A stretch of 64,000 nt of DNA from Corylus avellana. Taxonomy: Eukaryota > Streptophyta > Magnoliopsida > Fagales > Betulaceae. The position numbers were made by a program, and so were the translations under genes. The notes under the pieces are model-generated. The model ran no database searches, was not told the DNA's origin, and saw only the letters and a list, made by a program, of their open reading frames with translations. The stretch is from the NCBI RefSeq assembly GCF_901000735.1, contig NC_081543.1, positions 15,837,574 to 15,901,573 on the forward strand, in the 5' to 3' direction. Shown piece after piece: positions 32,322 through 44,395 of this stretch. The first letter of the stretch is position 1, and every line of letters starts with the position of its first letter.

Positions 32322-34903
32322 TGTAACGCCCCGATATTTGAACTAGCAAATATCGAAGTCGTGACGCTGCAACTTTAGAAAATACAATCTTACAATGGAG
32401 TATGTATATTTTTTTCTTTTTCTATGATCTAAGAATAACTTACACAACACCATTGAGCTGACTGAAATACCTCAAGGTGATATATTATTAAATAAAATAG
32501 AAACATGGTTTTTATTACAACATATGTACATACTAGGTGTACCAAATATATGCCACATATGGCACCTAAATTAACATAGTAATATCTATTAAGTTTACAC
32601 ACATCACCATACATAATAAAAGCGATTAACATAAATGAGACTTGCTCCATAGAGTAAGCATAAATCCTGCAGCAGATGGTCTATCAACCATCAAAACCAG
32701 TAAAAGGACCATCGTCCTCACTTTCTATCCTGCATCAAGATCTATGTAAAGATGACGTTATCATATTTACATAGGCAAACAAGTGAGTAATCTATTTTCC
32801 TAGATATAAAGACTAAAAAGACTAGTTTGAACAAATAAAATTAAAGACTAAAATATATAATAATGAATGAGTTGTGAATGCAGCGTAATAACAGATTAGT
32901 TTGTGTTTTATGATAATCTTTCTTCACACCTCTTCTCATGAGCTCTCAGCCCGCTTACGTCCATTATGTCCCTCACACTTTAGAGGTTTACCTGTTTGGT
33001 GCTGGCAACTACACCGCCCCAGCTTAGTTATATATTAGTCCTTTTGGACGGTTATATACCCCCATCCACTGAGATACCGACAGTTCCTCGCGGCAATCCA
33101 CCCAGCTTGTTCTTAAGGTGGCTATCTTATCAGCCCATTTTATTAGACACATTATGCAGCAGTTGTATTGTAAAATTATATCAATAAGACAAAATAAGAA
33201 TTTCTATAACGATAAAACAAAGCTAGTACTCAGTAAGTATATACATACTTACTCTCCTTAATGTAGTATTCTGCTCCACTTCTGCATACAATACATACAT
33301 ACAAACAATACTTAGTTCATTCTCCAATAATATCATTGTTTAAAAGATCCTCATCTTTTTATATTTATTTATTATCCGTCACTTCATCTTTACTTACTCA
33401 TTTTATTAAGTCAATTTAAGATAGTTATTTATAACTAGTTAAATGACTTAATGTAAATGTTAAATGCATATTTCGGGGATGAGATCAAATGGTCCTTACC
33501 GCCAGAAATATGAACAGAAATTTAAATGACATAAAAGAAACGACTGAATGTAAATGTTAAATGCATATTTCGGGGATGAGATCAAATGGTCCTTACCGCC
33601 AGAAATATGAACAGAAATTTAAATGACATAAAAGAAATGATTGAATGTAAATGTTAAAAGCATATTTCGGGGATGAGATCAAATGATCCTTACCGCCAGA
33701 AATATGAACAGAAATTTAAATGACATAAAAGAAATGACTGAATGTAAATACTGTAAAGTAAATAATATATTTATATGTCCTTAATTGATTTTGTCCACTA
33801 ACTCTTTATTATTAATTCACTTGTATCCATTACTTTATTTTACATTATACGCTTATTGGGTCTTTAAACAATTAAATGAGAATAAGTGATAAAAGCAATA
33901 AATCATGATATTTATACAAGAAACACTTACCCAATAATCCTTAGAAGTAAAACTCCACCAAATCTTCTCTAGGTAGCTAGTTTAGAAAAACACTTGAACA
34001 CTACAAGAAAGATCTAAGCTATATGGTATTTGGCTAGGACTAAGAAATAAAATGAAAGGAGGAGCAAACAATTTTACTTGTTCTAAGATTGTAAAAACTC
34101 AAGTGAAAGTGAATTTAGCTATAGGCTCTATTTATAAGAGAATGAATGGTTAGGATTTATTTTTACACATTTGATCTAAGGGTTGAGATATATTTAACCA
34201 AAAGAATGAACATAGTCCATATTTCATGCTCTATACCAATTGATATTTTCGTCCAAAATGAGGGCAGTGTATTCCGATCCATTTTTCAATGTCCAAACGT
34301 ACTCCGATTGACATGAAATTTTGAAAGTAGATAGAGGACTCCGAAACAAACATTTTATATTTTTGGTTTGACTTCATCCGAGTTCGTTTGAGTCTACTTT
34401 TGGCCTGTACAAAGTTTCCGATTCAACTTAGGCTTTAATCTATTTGCATTCCCACTTGGCCACTTGCCTTATTAAATCATTATAATCATGATATTTACTA
34501 TAATCATCATTACTAGAAGACTTTAAGCTTTCAACAAAGGTAGCTAGCCTTGGTATCTTTCTTAAGCAGTTTTAATCTCATTTAGACAGTATGAAAATTA
34601 AGACACTGCTTTTTAGGCTAAAAACTGAAAAGCTTCAAATTAATTTCTAACTTCACTAAACACCAATATAAATAATTTATTTACTAGATTGAGTTTAATT
34701 ATGCCCATAAACATATTAGTGAAGCTAAATTTTAGAATTGAAGTGATATACAAAAGATGTCAAAAATCAATGTAATATACATTTAACACTAAATAGTTAT
34801 TCAATATCATTAATCCACATATCATTGATCTAATTTATTCATTCATATTTTTAATCTTATTTAATATTATTTAAATAAGAGCTTTAAAATCTAGGTCGTT
34901 ACA
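32322..34903 (-). repeat. 3' LTR (2582 bp) with three 97-bp tandem units
   Basis: It is nearly identical to 35398-37882 except for one extra 97-bp tandem unit. Short open frames shared by both LTRs are not supported as genes. Confidence 0.92.
33451..33741. repeat. 97-bp tandem repeat, three copies
   Basis: Each unit starts ATGTAAATGTTAAA and contains TTTCGGGGATGAGATCAAAT and CCTTACCGCCA. Unit starts are 33451, 33548 and 33645. Confidence 0.92.
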
Positions 34904-35397
34904 TTCTACCCACCTTATTGGAATTTCGTCCCCGAAATTAAGGCATTCAAATTATCACATAACCTCAATATGAGCAACTTAAATTTTACTGTAACGTCTA
35001 ATCCTCAGTCATATCTTGCACTTAATCTCTAACCTTTTATCGTATGGTAATTTTCTAAGAAAAAGGGTGTAAGAAAATAATGTTCCTCAATCTTCTATTC
35101 ATATACTCTATAGCTTCGACGCACTACTTCTTAAGTTTCAGTGTTTTCACTTAGGTACTACACTTTTATACAGTACCATGATTTATCTACCAACTCAAAA
35201 CATCAACTGAAGTATTTAATAATATCACTCAAACATGTAAATAACATAGTTGCGCTTCTATCGCTAATACTTTATTCTCAAACAAAAGTTTTTATAAAAA
35301 GTTATGAGTATTTTATTTAGTGAAGCTCTTGTGTTGTATACCCTAGTTCTAGTGTGATACTAACTTTCCCATAGAGCAAACCGCTCTGATACCATAA
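34904..35397 (-). other. Interior of the LTR element: PPT, spacer and primer site
   Basis: It contains the purine tract at 34904-34918 (minus strand AAGGTGGGTAGA), about 450 bases of non-coding sequence, and TGGTATCAGAGC at 35383-35394 (minus), three bases from the 5' LTR. Confidence 0.85.
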
Positions 35398-37882
35398 TGT
35401 AACGCCCCGATATTTGAACTAGCAAATATCGAAGTCGTGACGCTGCAACTTTAGAAAATACAATCTTACAGCGGAGTATGTATATTTTTTTCTTTTTCTA
35501 TGACCTAAGAATAACTTACACAACACAGTTGAGCTGACTGAAATACCTCGAGGTGATATATTATTAAATAAAATAGAAACATGGTTTTCATTACAACATA
35601 TGTACACACTAGGTGTACCAAATATATGCCACAGACGGCACCTAAATTAACATAGTAATATCTATTAAGTTTACACACATCACCATACATAATAAAAGCG
35701 ATTAACATAAATGAGACTTGCTCCATAGAGTAAGCATAAATCCTGCAGCAGATGGTCTATCAACCATCAAAACCAGTAAAAGGACCATCGTCCTCACTTT
35801 CTATCCTTGCATCAAGATCTATGTAAAGATGACGTTATCATATTTACATAGGCAAACAAGTGAGTAATCTATTTTCCTAGATATAAAGACTAAAAAGACT
35901 AGTTTGAACAAATAAGATTAAAGACTAAAATATATAATAATGAATGAGTTGTGAATGCAGCGTAATGACAGATTAGTTTGTGTTTTATGATAATCTTTCT
36001 TCAGACCTCTTCTCATGAGCTCTCAGCCCGCTTACGTCCGTTATGTCCCTCACACTTTAGAGGTTTACCTGTTTGGTGCTGGCAACTACACCGCCCCAGC
36101 TTAGTTATATATTAGGCCTTTTGGACGGTTATATACCCCCATCCACTGAGATACCGACAGTTCCTCGCGGCAATCCACCCAGCTTGTTCTTAAGGTGGCT
36201 ATCTTATCAGCCCATTTTATTAGACACATTATGCAGCAGTTGTGTTGCAAAATTATATCAATAAGACAAAATAAGAATTCCTATAACAATAAAACAAAGC
36301 TAGTACTCAGTAAGTATATCCATACTTACTCTCCTTAGTCTAGTATTCTGCTCCACTTCTGCATATAATACATACATACAAACAATACTTAGTTCATTCT
36401 CCAATAATATCATTGTTTAAAGACACTCATCTTTTTATATTTATTTATTATCCGTCACTTCATCTTTACTTACTCATTTTATTATATTAATATAAAATAG
36501 TCATATATAACTAGTTAAATGACTGAATGTAAATGTTAAATGCATATTTCGGGGATGAGATCAAATGGTCCTTACCGCCAGAAATATGAACAGAAATTTA
36601 AATGACATAAAAGAAATGACTGAATGTAAATGTTAAATGCATATTTCGGGGATGAGATCAAATGATCCTTACCGCCAAAAATATGAACAGAAATTTAAAT
36701 GACATAAAAGAAATGACTGAATGTAAATACTGTAAAGTAAATAATATATTTATAAGTCCTTAATTGATTTTGTCCACTAACTCTTTATTATTAATTCACT
36801 TGTATCCATTACTTTATTTTACATTATACGCTTATTGGGTCTTTAAACAATTAAATGAGAATAAGTGATAAAAGCAATAAATCATGATATTTATACAAGA
36901 AACACTTACCCAATAATCCTTAGAAGTAAAACTCCACCAAATCTTCTCTAGGTAGCTAGTTTAGAAAAACACTTGAACACTACAAGAAAGATCTAAGCTA
37001 TATGGTATTTGGCTAGGACTAAGAAATAAAATGAAAGGAGGAGCAAACAATTTTACTTGTTCTAAGATTGTAAAAACTCAAGTGAAAGTGAATTTAGCTA
37101 TATGCTCTATTTATAAGAGAATGAATGGGTATGATTTATTTTTACACATTTGATCTAAGGGTTGAGATGTATTTAACCAAAAGAATGAACATAGTCCATA
37201 TTTCATGCTCTATACCAATTGATATTTTCGTCCAAAATGAGGGCAGTGTATTCCGATCCATTTTTCAATGTCCAAACGTACTCCGATTGACATGAAATTT
37301 TGAGAGTAGATAGAGGACTCCGAAACAAACATTTTATATTTTTGGTTCGACTTCATCCGAGTTCGTTTGCGTCTACTTTTGGCCTATACAAAGTTTCCGA
37401 TTCAACTTAGGCTTTAATCTATTTGCATTCCCACTTGGCCACTTGCCTTATTAAATCATTATAATCATGATATTTACTATAATCATTATTACTAGAAGAC
37501 TTTAAGCTTTCAACAAAGGTTGCTAGCCTTGGTATCTTTCTTAAGCAGTTTTAATCTCATTTAGACAGTATGAAAATTAAGACACTGTTTTTTTGGCTAA
37601 AAACTGAAAAACTTCAAATTAATTTCTAACTTCACTAAACACCAATATAAATAATTTATTTACTAGATTGAGTTTAATTATGCCCATAAACATATTAGTG
37701 AAGCTAAATTTTAGAATTGAAGTGATATACAAAAGATGTCAAAAATCAATGTAATATACCTTTAACACTAAATAGTTATTCAATATCATTAATCCACATA
37801 TCATTGATCTAATTTATTCATTCATATTTTTAATCTTATTTAATATTATTTAAATAAGAGCTTTAAAATCTAGGTTGTTACA
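35398..37882 (-). repeat. 5' LTR (2485 bp) with two 97-bp tandem units
   Basis: The unit starts are 36527 and 36624. The 97-bp difference in length from the other LTR equals exactly one unit. Confidence 0.92.
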
Positions 37883-38450
37883 GGGTAGATCGGGGCGGCT
37901 TGTGCGGGTTCTTTCTTCTCCTCCATTTTCATTTCTTCTATAGATTTATCATCTATTTTCCTTCTAAACAAACAACCCAACAATCAGAAGTTGCTAAACC
38001 CCGAGATTAATCCAACATCTTCGGATTAATATAGTAAAAGAAGAGATCTCTTTGATCCCCATTCATGAAAGAGGTCTAGAGAGAGAAAAAAACCTGGATC
38101 AGTGGAGGTTGAGCGGCGGCGTAGATGAGAGAAGAGTCGGACGAGAGAGAGGAAGAGAGACGAGAGAGAGGCGAGACAGCAGAGAGAGAGGTGAGATTGA
38201 GAGAAGAGAGAAGGAAAAAAAAAAAAAAAAAAAGAGGCGAAGGGGAGGTGGCTGGAGAAAAGTAGGGTTTTTCCTTTTATTTGATTAATGCGGGGTGGGT
38301 CGGGTATCTGGGGAAAAAATTGTTATAACCTGTAACCCGCCCCGCCCGCCCGGGTTTGAGAAAAAATCACGCGTACCCGCGAAAAATAACTTAAAATCTG
38401 GCTTTTGCAGGGCAAGTTGGGCAGGTCGGGCGGGTTTTTGCTCACCCTTA

Positions 38451-40184
38451 GTAGTTGTTCTGTGAGGTGCGATGTACTTGTGTGTTGTGTGTTGTATTAG
38501 AAATTAAGCTTTAATGAATAATGTTTATTAAGTTATTATTATTATTATTTTGTCATTTTAACTTTTTCTACAAACGAGCTAAGCAGTCATTTTAATTCTT
38601 TTGAATGGAAACCTAATCTCTTTTGCCAATATTACCATACAAGATGAATAATAACTTAATAATTAATGTTTTATGTGAAACTTAAAAAAAAGTACTCTTG
38701 AATTATTATATGTTTTGAAAAGATTATTTTAAATTTAAAAAACTTTTAATTTGATGCAATATACATCTTCCTTGATTAATTTTTGACGTTAACTCTTAAT
38801 GCAGGAAACAATTAAAAAGACTAAATTACTCTTGAATTTTTTTTTTTTTAATTTGTAATTTTAAATTAATGGTAAATTTGGAATTTTATAAAATTTGTAG
38901 GGGTATAAATGTTATTTCATCACTTTTAACATCAAGAAACTAACGGGTGATATATATTGCTTCAAATTGAAAGTTCAGGGTGTAAATTTAATTGAGAGGT
39001 TTTAAAATTTGTGGAATCTTTTCAAATCGTGTGATATTTCAGGGATCTTTTATGAAGTCTCTCCAATTTCTTACAAATTAACTAGTTTTAGTAGTTTAAA
39101 ATTGACATATGTGAAAAAGTTCATGCGATTAAAAAAAACATATGTGAAAAGTATATATATGCTATTAAAAAAATATGCACTTTATACATATTAAAGGACA
39201 CATCATTTTTAGATTGTGATATGTACAAACTAATTTGTAACAAATTTCTATCCATGCCTAATGCTTTATTAACCAAAATGGGGGCAGTCCTACCTACATT
39301 CATTACGAGACTTACGAACTTAAGACGTCTTAAGTTGTGAACTTCCTGTATGTGTTCCTTTCTTCGTGAAAATATATGGCAACATTTAAAAATAAATAAA
39401 ACATTAAAAAACAAACATACAAAAAAGTTTATTAGCTTTCTAGATCGACCAAGTGTACATCTAGTTTCGTACGAACAAAAAGGAGTAACATCAACAACGT
39501 TAATCTTAATCCTAGCATATACTTATGCATGCCCGGCCTTTTTCTCTTAAAAGAACATGTAAACTTAGAACCCGAACTGATAAATAAATTATATTAATTT
39601 GATAAACATGTAATCATAAATAGTTTCTGTCATTTTTCTTTTATCCTAATTGTACAAATTCATAAATTTAACTAACCTTCATTTCCACTAGACAAAAAAT
39701 ATTTAAACAAAGAAAAAAGTACACATACTCCTCTCAATCTATACCTCATTTACGGGGGGTGGGCCACATACTCCAGAATATTACTATAAATAATATATCT
39801 ATACTAAACCTTTTTCAAAGACTAGGGAGGGAGAGAGAAAATTTTTATTATTTTTTATTTATTTAGTAAGTGAACCAAACGAAAATTACTAGCTATTTTG
39901 TTGAGGTTGTTGAGTAGTGTTTTATGATTTTTAGTGATTTGGCTCACCAAAATAGTTAAAAAAATTAGTTTGATGAGGCTGCTTAGAATGCTGGTTAGTT
40001 TAGAATGTTCATGAAAGAAGCTTATTGTACTTTCAAATAGATATTTGTAATTGAATTTTTTGGCCAAGTTGCCAGGTTTTAAATAAATGGTCGGTGCACT
40101 GTTAGGCCCTAAATGAAGGCCTTGCTCGGCCCAAGCAATTACTCCATCAATTAATATAAAAAGTTTAAGAGAATACTTAGACCA
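38451..40184. other. Intergenic, MITE-like remnants, no gene
   Basis: 38690-39060 resembles the MITE family of 43466 (AAATTGAAAGTTCAGGGTG, AAATCGTGTGATATTTCAGG) but is degraded. A 20-bp perfect palindrome lies at 39317-39336. No convincing coding region appears on either strand. Confidence 0.5.
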
Positions 40185-40665
40185 CCCTTCCTCTGCTAAT
40201 CCTAATATAAATAATTTGGTGCTTTTCCAGATTAAACACATCTGCCTGAGGGGGGGAAAAAAAGAAAAGGATTTCTTCATAAACAAGCCCACTTTTTTAT
40301 GGGACCCTTCTAATCCCTCACGAAACAAACTTTTGTTTCGCCTGTGCCACGATGCTTACCTTTTCCTTTTTTCTTCTTTTTCTTTCTTTTGTTACGGTGG
40401 TGTTCTGGCTATTATTCCATGGTTTGAACTTTCAACTTTGTCCAGGAAAAGAAGAAGAAAAAAAGAAGCTCATCTGATAGAGCTCCATCTCCATCCAGCA
40501 AACAACGTTAAACATGCACGTTGCTTCAGTGACGTGTAGATCTAGCTTATTCATCCAAATCCTATAAATACAGTACTACTACTGTAAGGCCAATCTTCTC
40601 ATCATTTAAAGCCATTTCCTTTAACCGTCTGTCTATTTGATTTGATAGGAGGGATGCAAATGCTT
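40185..40665 (+). pseudogene. Ankyrin-family promoter remnant with truncated exon 1
   Basis: AATCCTATAAATACAGTA (TATA at 40563-40570), then CATCATTTAAAGCC and TTTCCTTTAACCGTCTGTCT, matches the leader of locus D read on its own strand. It passes directly into TTGATAGGAGGGATGCAAATG, which corresponds to ankyrin codons ALIQRDAN. The ATG and first codons are deleted, and sequence ends at a MITE. Confidence 0.55.
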
Positions 40666-40745
40666 ACTAATTATGGGAGGAATGCTTCACTTCATTCTGC
40701 CCACCATCTCCCCCACCATCTACACTTTATCATTTTGATTTTTTC

Positions 40746-40779
<34 letters not shown>

Positions 40780-40850
40780 GAGTAGAGAGAGGAGATGGTG
40801 GGGAGATGGTGGGTAGAATGCAAAAAAGCATTCTCCTTAATTATAGGAAT
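40666..40850. mobile_element. Hairpin MITE
   Basis: The left arm holds GGAATGCTTCACTTCATTCT and CCCACCATCTCCCCCACCAT. The right arm holds the inverse, ATGGTGGGGAGATGGTGGGT then AGAATGCAAAAAAGCATTCT. The loop is a GAAAA microsatellite. Confidence 0.8.
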
Positions 40851-41136
40851 ATACTTCCTGCCTCTTCTCTGAATTCTCCCATAGGTTCCCTTTTTCTTTT
40901 CCTTTTTGTAGGTCTGGTGACTGCGTTCCTATTATAAGCAACATGGAGAGGTTCCCCTGTTCTTTTCTGCTGTGTTTGGCAAAGGTCAGGATCGGATAGA
41001 CCGGACCCAAAAATCTAAAAAAAAATTTTCAAAATTAATTATAATATTTTTACTTTTTACATCACATTAATCACTTTTTATTATTATTTAAATAAAAAAA
41101 ATTACTACAAAACAAATTTTTTTTTTCACTTTTTAC

Positions 41137-41262
41137 ATCGATGTAAATGGTGTTTAGAAAATGATTTTCATATTTTACAATATTTACTTCGATGTAAAAT
41201 AGTGGTCAACGAAAAATATTTTTCTTTTGACCAAAACCGTAAACCATTTTCTATCGTTGAGC
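41137..41262. repeat. Dispersed repeat, also at 63222
   Basis: TTTAGAAAATGATTTTC and ATGTAAAATAGTG in the same spacing recur at 63245-63300. It probably is the end of a DNA transposon; no boundary was found. Confidence 0.55.
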
Positions 41263-41274
41263 ATGTCATTCTTA

Positions 41275-41940
41275 AATCGACGGACCTTGCCAAGACCCGC
41301 CCAAAACCTTGCCGGGACTTGCCTTGGATCTACTCGGGACTTAACCGGAACTCGCCCAGGACTCGCTCGAGACCCCGCCAGGACTTGCCTGGAACCCCAC
41401 CGGACTTTAATGGGACCTGCCCAGACCTTCCCAAGACCCGTCAAGGACTTACTCAAGACCCACCCGAGACCCGACCGGGATCCCGCTGGGACCTACCCGG
41501 GACTTGACCCAAACCCGCACGGGACTTGCCCGGGACCTCAATGGGACTTGCCCGAGACCCGCCCGGGACTTGACCAGGATCCCGCTGGGACTTGCCCGGG
41601 ACTCGACTGGGATCTTGCCGGAACTTGACCGAGACCCAATTGGGACTTGCCTGGGACCCTACTAGGATTCGCCTAGGACTTGACCGGGGCTTGACTGAGA
41701 CCCGGGCACGTCCCAACAGAAAATACTTTACGGCGTTTACTGCGCGCACGTAATATATATATATATATATATATATTCCCAATAAAGTTCCCGGCAAGTC
41801 CCGGCGGGGTCCTGGGCAAGTCCCGGGCGGGTCTCAATCAAGTCTCGACAGGGTCCCAGGCGGGTCCCAGTCAAGGCCTGGGCGGGTCCCAGCGGAGTCC
41901 CTGGCAAGTACCGTGCGGGTCCCGCCGGTACTTGGTAAAC
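41275..41940. repeat. Inverted pair of GGGACTTGCC-type minisatellite arrays
   Basis: From 41275 to 41705 short degenerate units of the form GGGACTTGCCCGGGACC follow one another. After a spacer with ACGGCGTTTAC and a TA tract (41752-41776), the units continue in reverse orientation (41785-41935), closing with GTAAACGCCGT. Open frames through the arrays only mirror the repeat and are not genes. Confidence 0.8.
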
Positions 41941-42404
41941 GCCGTTTTGCCCTTTATTTTCTATGCGTGCGGTAAACGCTTTAAAATATTTTCGACATAA
42001 AATATTTTCAGGACAAATGACTTCCCTAAAAATATTCTCCGACAGAAAACATTAATTAATACAAACCAATTTTTTTCTTTTCTTTTTATTAAGAGGGTGA
42101 CACATTCACATAGGACAATAAAAGCGAGAGTTATAAAAACTCCAGATATTTCTTTTATTCATTCCCACATTGGCAAAGGAAATAACTCGTGAAATTAAAA
42201 ACAAATAAAAAAATCAGATTTTAAATAGTTTGGTTTGGAAAGCTCGTTTCTTGTTTCAAATTTGACAATTTTGTTTTTGTTTGTTTATTTGTTTTTTTTT
42301 TTTTTTGTACGATTTACCACGGTGTTCATGTGTCACTCAATTACGAACGGTCTTAAATTTGAAGATACTATTAAAAATGCATTATAGACTAATTTATAGT
42401 GAGA

Positions 42405-43122
42405 AACGTTTCTATAAATAGCATTGCCTTATTAAAAAAAAAAAAAAAATGTTCAAGCTCATAATAAGTCGAGCCACGAGCTGGCTCTTATATTTAATGT
42501 TTTTTTTTAAAAAAAAAAAAAAAAATTGACTTCAAGTACTCTTAAACGGCTTAAGAAGCCAGCTTGCATATGGGCATTTGCTTAGCTTGGCTAGTCGAGT
42601 ATGGAGCCTGAGTCAATACAGCAAGACACTTGATTTCAAAGAGAGAGAATATACATCATTTTATAAATAAGCAAACTTGGGGATTGGTGTTTTCTTATAA
42701 ATGTGGGACAAGTTAATAGGTTGTATTCAGACTAAATTGGGACAACACCCCTACAAAAAAATAATTTTTCAACGTCTCTCTCTCAATCTCCCTCACCAGT
42801 CATAGTGCATCTTCCACCTGAACTCTCATTTCCCACTCTCTCTCTCTCACTCTCGCTCACTAGACAGGTAGTGATAGTGTTTTGGTCTATTTGATTCTTC
42901 AATAGTTTCTGCCTTTCTCAATCTCCCTCAATAGTTTTTGCTTGATTCTTCTTCCATTCATTTGGATCTGCTCTAATTGAATCGATGTCTTTTTAATGAT
43001 TGCTCTCTCTCTCTTTGATCACGAAGGGTCTAAAATTTTTCATTTTCTAATGCTTAAATATAAATGCAATTTTAAGATTTTAATAATTATGAGATTTATA
43101 ATTAATTATGTGTTACTTAGTT

Positions 43123-43153
<31 letters not shown>

Positions 43154-43445
43154 GAGATTATACGCGCTTTCTCACGAGCCTAACCGAGTCGAACTGAGCT
43201 TGCTTCGTTTAATATTCGAGCCAGGATTTGTGTTCACGAAGTGTTTCATTTAATAATCGAGTTGAGCACGAGTCGAGCTTATACGAACCGATCCCTAGCT
43301 CGCGAGTGAGCGACTTGCTCACTTAACACCCCTAATCTCATTTACTGGGAAAGAAAAAGGATTTCTATCTTTTTGGAGGACAAAGACACTAAAAAAAACA
43401 AAACAAAAGCTAATTAATTAATTTGGACAAACCCATAAGATTCCA
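42405..43445 (+). repeat. Ankyrin upstream remnant split by a hAT-like insertion
   Basis: The parts GAGAAACGTTTCTATAAATA (42405-42440) and TTTACTGGGAAAGAAAAAGG...GGACAAACCCATAAGATTCC (about 43340-43445) match 23072-23290 colinearly. Between them about 0.9 kb is inserted. Its right end, inverted, is TTAGGGGTGTTAAGTGAGC, and its body carries CGAGC-rich subterminal motifs (43200-43320), as in hAT elements. A TA tract lies at 43123-43146. Confidence 0.55.
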
Positions 43446-43465
43446 ATTAAGATGTTAAAAAAATG

Positions 43466-43855
43466 GGTAACTTCACTGAAAACGTCTGAACTTCCACTCG
43501 ATTTGACAAACCCTCATAATTAAACTTCAAAATCTTTCAATTTAGTCCACTGAATGTTCAATTGCTCTTAATTGGAACCCCTTCGTCAAATTTAGCCTTT
43601 AGAAATACCAAAAAGACCAAAATATCCATGATTTTCATTTTTTTAAAAATAAAAAAATCTTTTTGGAATTAAGGGTAAAATTGGAATTTTATAAAAAAAA
43701 AAAATCAGGGGTATAAACGTCATTTAATATTTAAAATGGGATTGAAGAGTCCAAATTGATTGCAATTGAAAGTTCATGGACTAAATTGAAAAATTTTAAA
43801 GTTTAAGAAAATTTATCAAATCGAGTAAAAGTTCAGGATTTTCAGTGAAGTTCCT
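43466..43855. mobile_element. MITE with TAACTTCACTGAAAA termini
   Basis: Left GTAACTTCACTGAAAACG and CACTCGATTTGACAAA pair with the inverse of the right end (GGAACTTCACTGAAAATCC, TACTCGATTTGATAAA). The middle is AT-rich and non-coding. Confidence 0.75.
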
Positions 43856-43949
43856 TTACGCTTCATTGTTGGAAACAACGTAAAACTCGCTGCGTGAGTG
43901 ACGTGTGCAGATCTGATCCAAATCCAACTCGTTTTAGTGAAGCAGTGAC

Positions 43950-44065
43950 GACTTGTATAAATTGATACAATGGATGCAAAAGTTTTGGATAGGATGGACA
44001 AGATTCCGTTTGTTCACACTCCTTTACACATATATATCTGCTTATGAAGGGCACATCCGGTTTTT
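43950..44065 (+). pseudogene. Ankyrin exon 1 fragment
   Basis: In shifting frames the stretch reads LYKLIQ, then DAKVLDRMDKIPFVHTPLHI and EGHIRF. This equals residues of exon 1 of the ankyrin loci (first repeat). It is cut on both sides. Confidence 0.65.
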
Positions 44066-44265
44066 CCTTTGTTCATTCGTTAAACAAAAGAAAATCGACG
44101 GAAAAAAAATTAAAAGAAGCTGGATTTGTACACATCTGAAGGTGGGTTCAGGTATCATGTGTTTTTCCACTTGTATGTCGGTGATGTCACAGCGATTCCC
44201 GAATCCCTATATCCATCCATCTTAGCGTCATTAATTAGATTCATTACTGTTCACTCAGCCAATCC

Positions 44266-44273
44266 TATAAAAG
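44266..44273 (+). promoter_or_regulatory. TATA box of ankyrin locus B
   Basis: TATAAAAG lies in AGCCAATCCTATAAAAG, with a CCAAT element overlapping. It sits 123-130 bases before the ATG. The same AGCCAATCCTAT context precedes locus C on the minus strand (about 59440). Confidence 0.6.
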
Positions 44274-44395
44274 AAAGACGAGCTAATCTTCTCATTTGCC
44301 CGAGTAACTAGTAACTCTCCTCATCTGCATTAGTTGACGGTTTCAACATTTTCTTTTGATTTCCTAGCCTGACTATCACTTTCCTCTTAATTCTA

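Larger units (their letters stand above)
32322..37882 (-). mobile_element. LTR retrotransposon with 2.5-kb LTRs and almost no interior
   Basis: Two long direct repeats (32322-34903 and 35398-37882) bracket only 494 bp. The 5-bp target duplication GGGTA is perfect (32317-32321 and 37883-37887). On the minus strand the LTR starts TGTAACGAC or TGTAACAAC and ends GGGCGTTACA. A tRNA-Met primer site and a purine tract (AAGGTGGGTAGA) flank the interior correctly. No gag or pol is present, so movement would need enzymes from a relative. The LTR termini resemble those of Tekay/Del-like chromoviruses, but that is tentative. Confidence 0.92.
32175..38450. mobile_element. Non-autonomous hAT element (split by an LTR element)
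   Basis: The ends are TAGGGGTGAGCACGGGTC on the left and the inverse of TAAGGGTGAGCAAAAACC on the right. They are flanked by the perfect 8-bp target duplication GTAGTTGT (32167-32174 and 38451-38458). Without the inserted LTR element it is about 0.7 kb, with CGGGT-type subterminal repeats and a GA-rich centre (38080-38235). There is no transposase. It sits just downstream of ankyrin locus A. Confidence 0.9.

Noticed and set aside
32429..33187. Small frames conserved between the two 2.5-kb LTRs (also at 35505-36264)
   Set aside because: They are identical because the LTRs are copies of each other. They have no start context, domain or codon-level constraint that can be shown.
38052..38288. 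78-residue R/E/K-rich frame
   Set aside because: It is a translation of a GA-rich low-complexity tract inside the hAT element.
39855..40328. 157-residue minus-strand frame
   Set aside because: No domain or splice signal is seen, composition is like surrounding AT-rich DNA, and part overlaps the duplicated ankyrin flank.
41184..41797. P/G/R/D/T-rich frames on both strands
   Set aside because: They are translations of the minisatellite arrays. Open frames exist in several phases because the repeat lacks stops.
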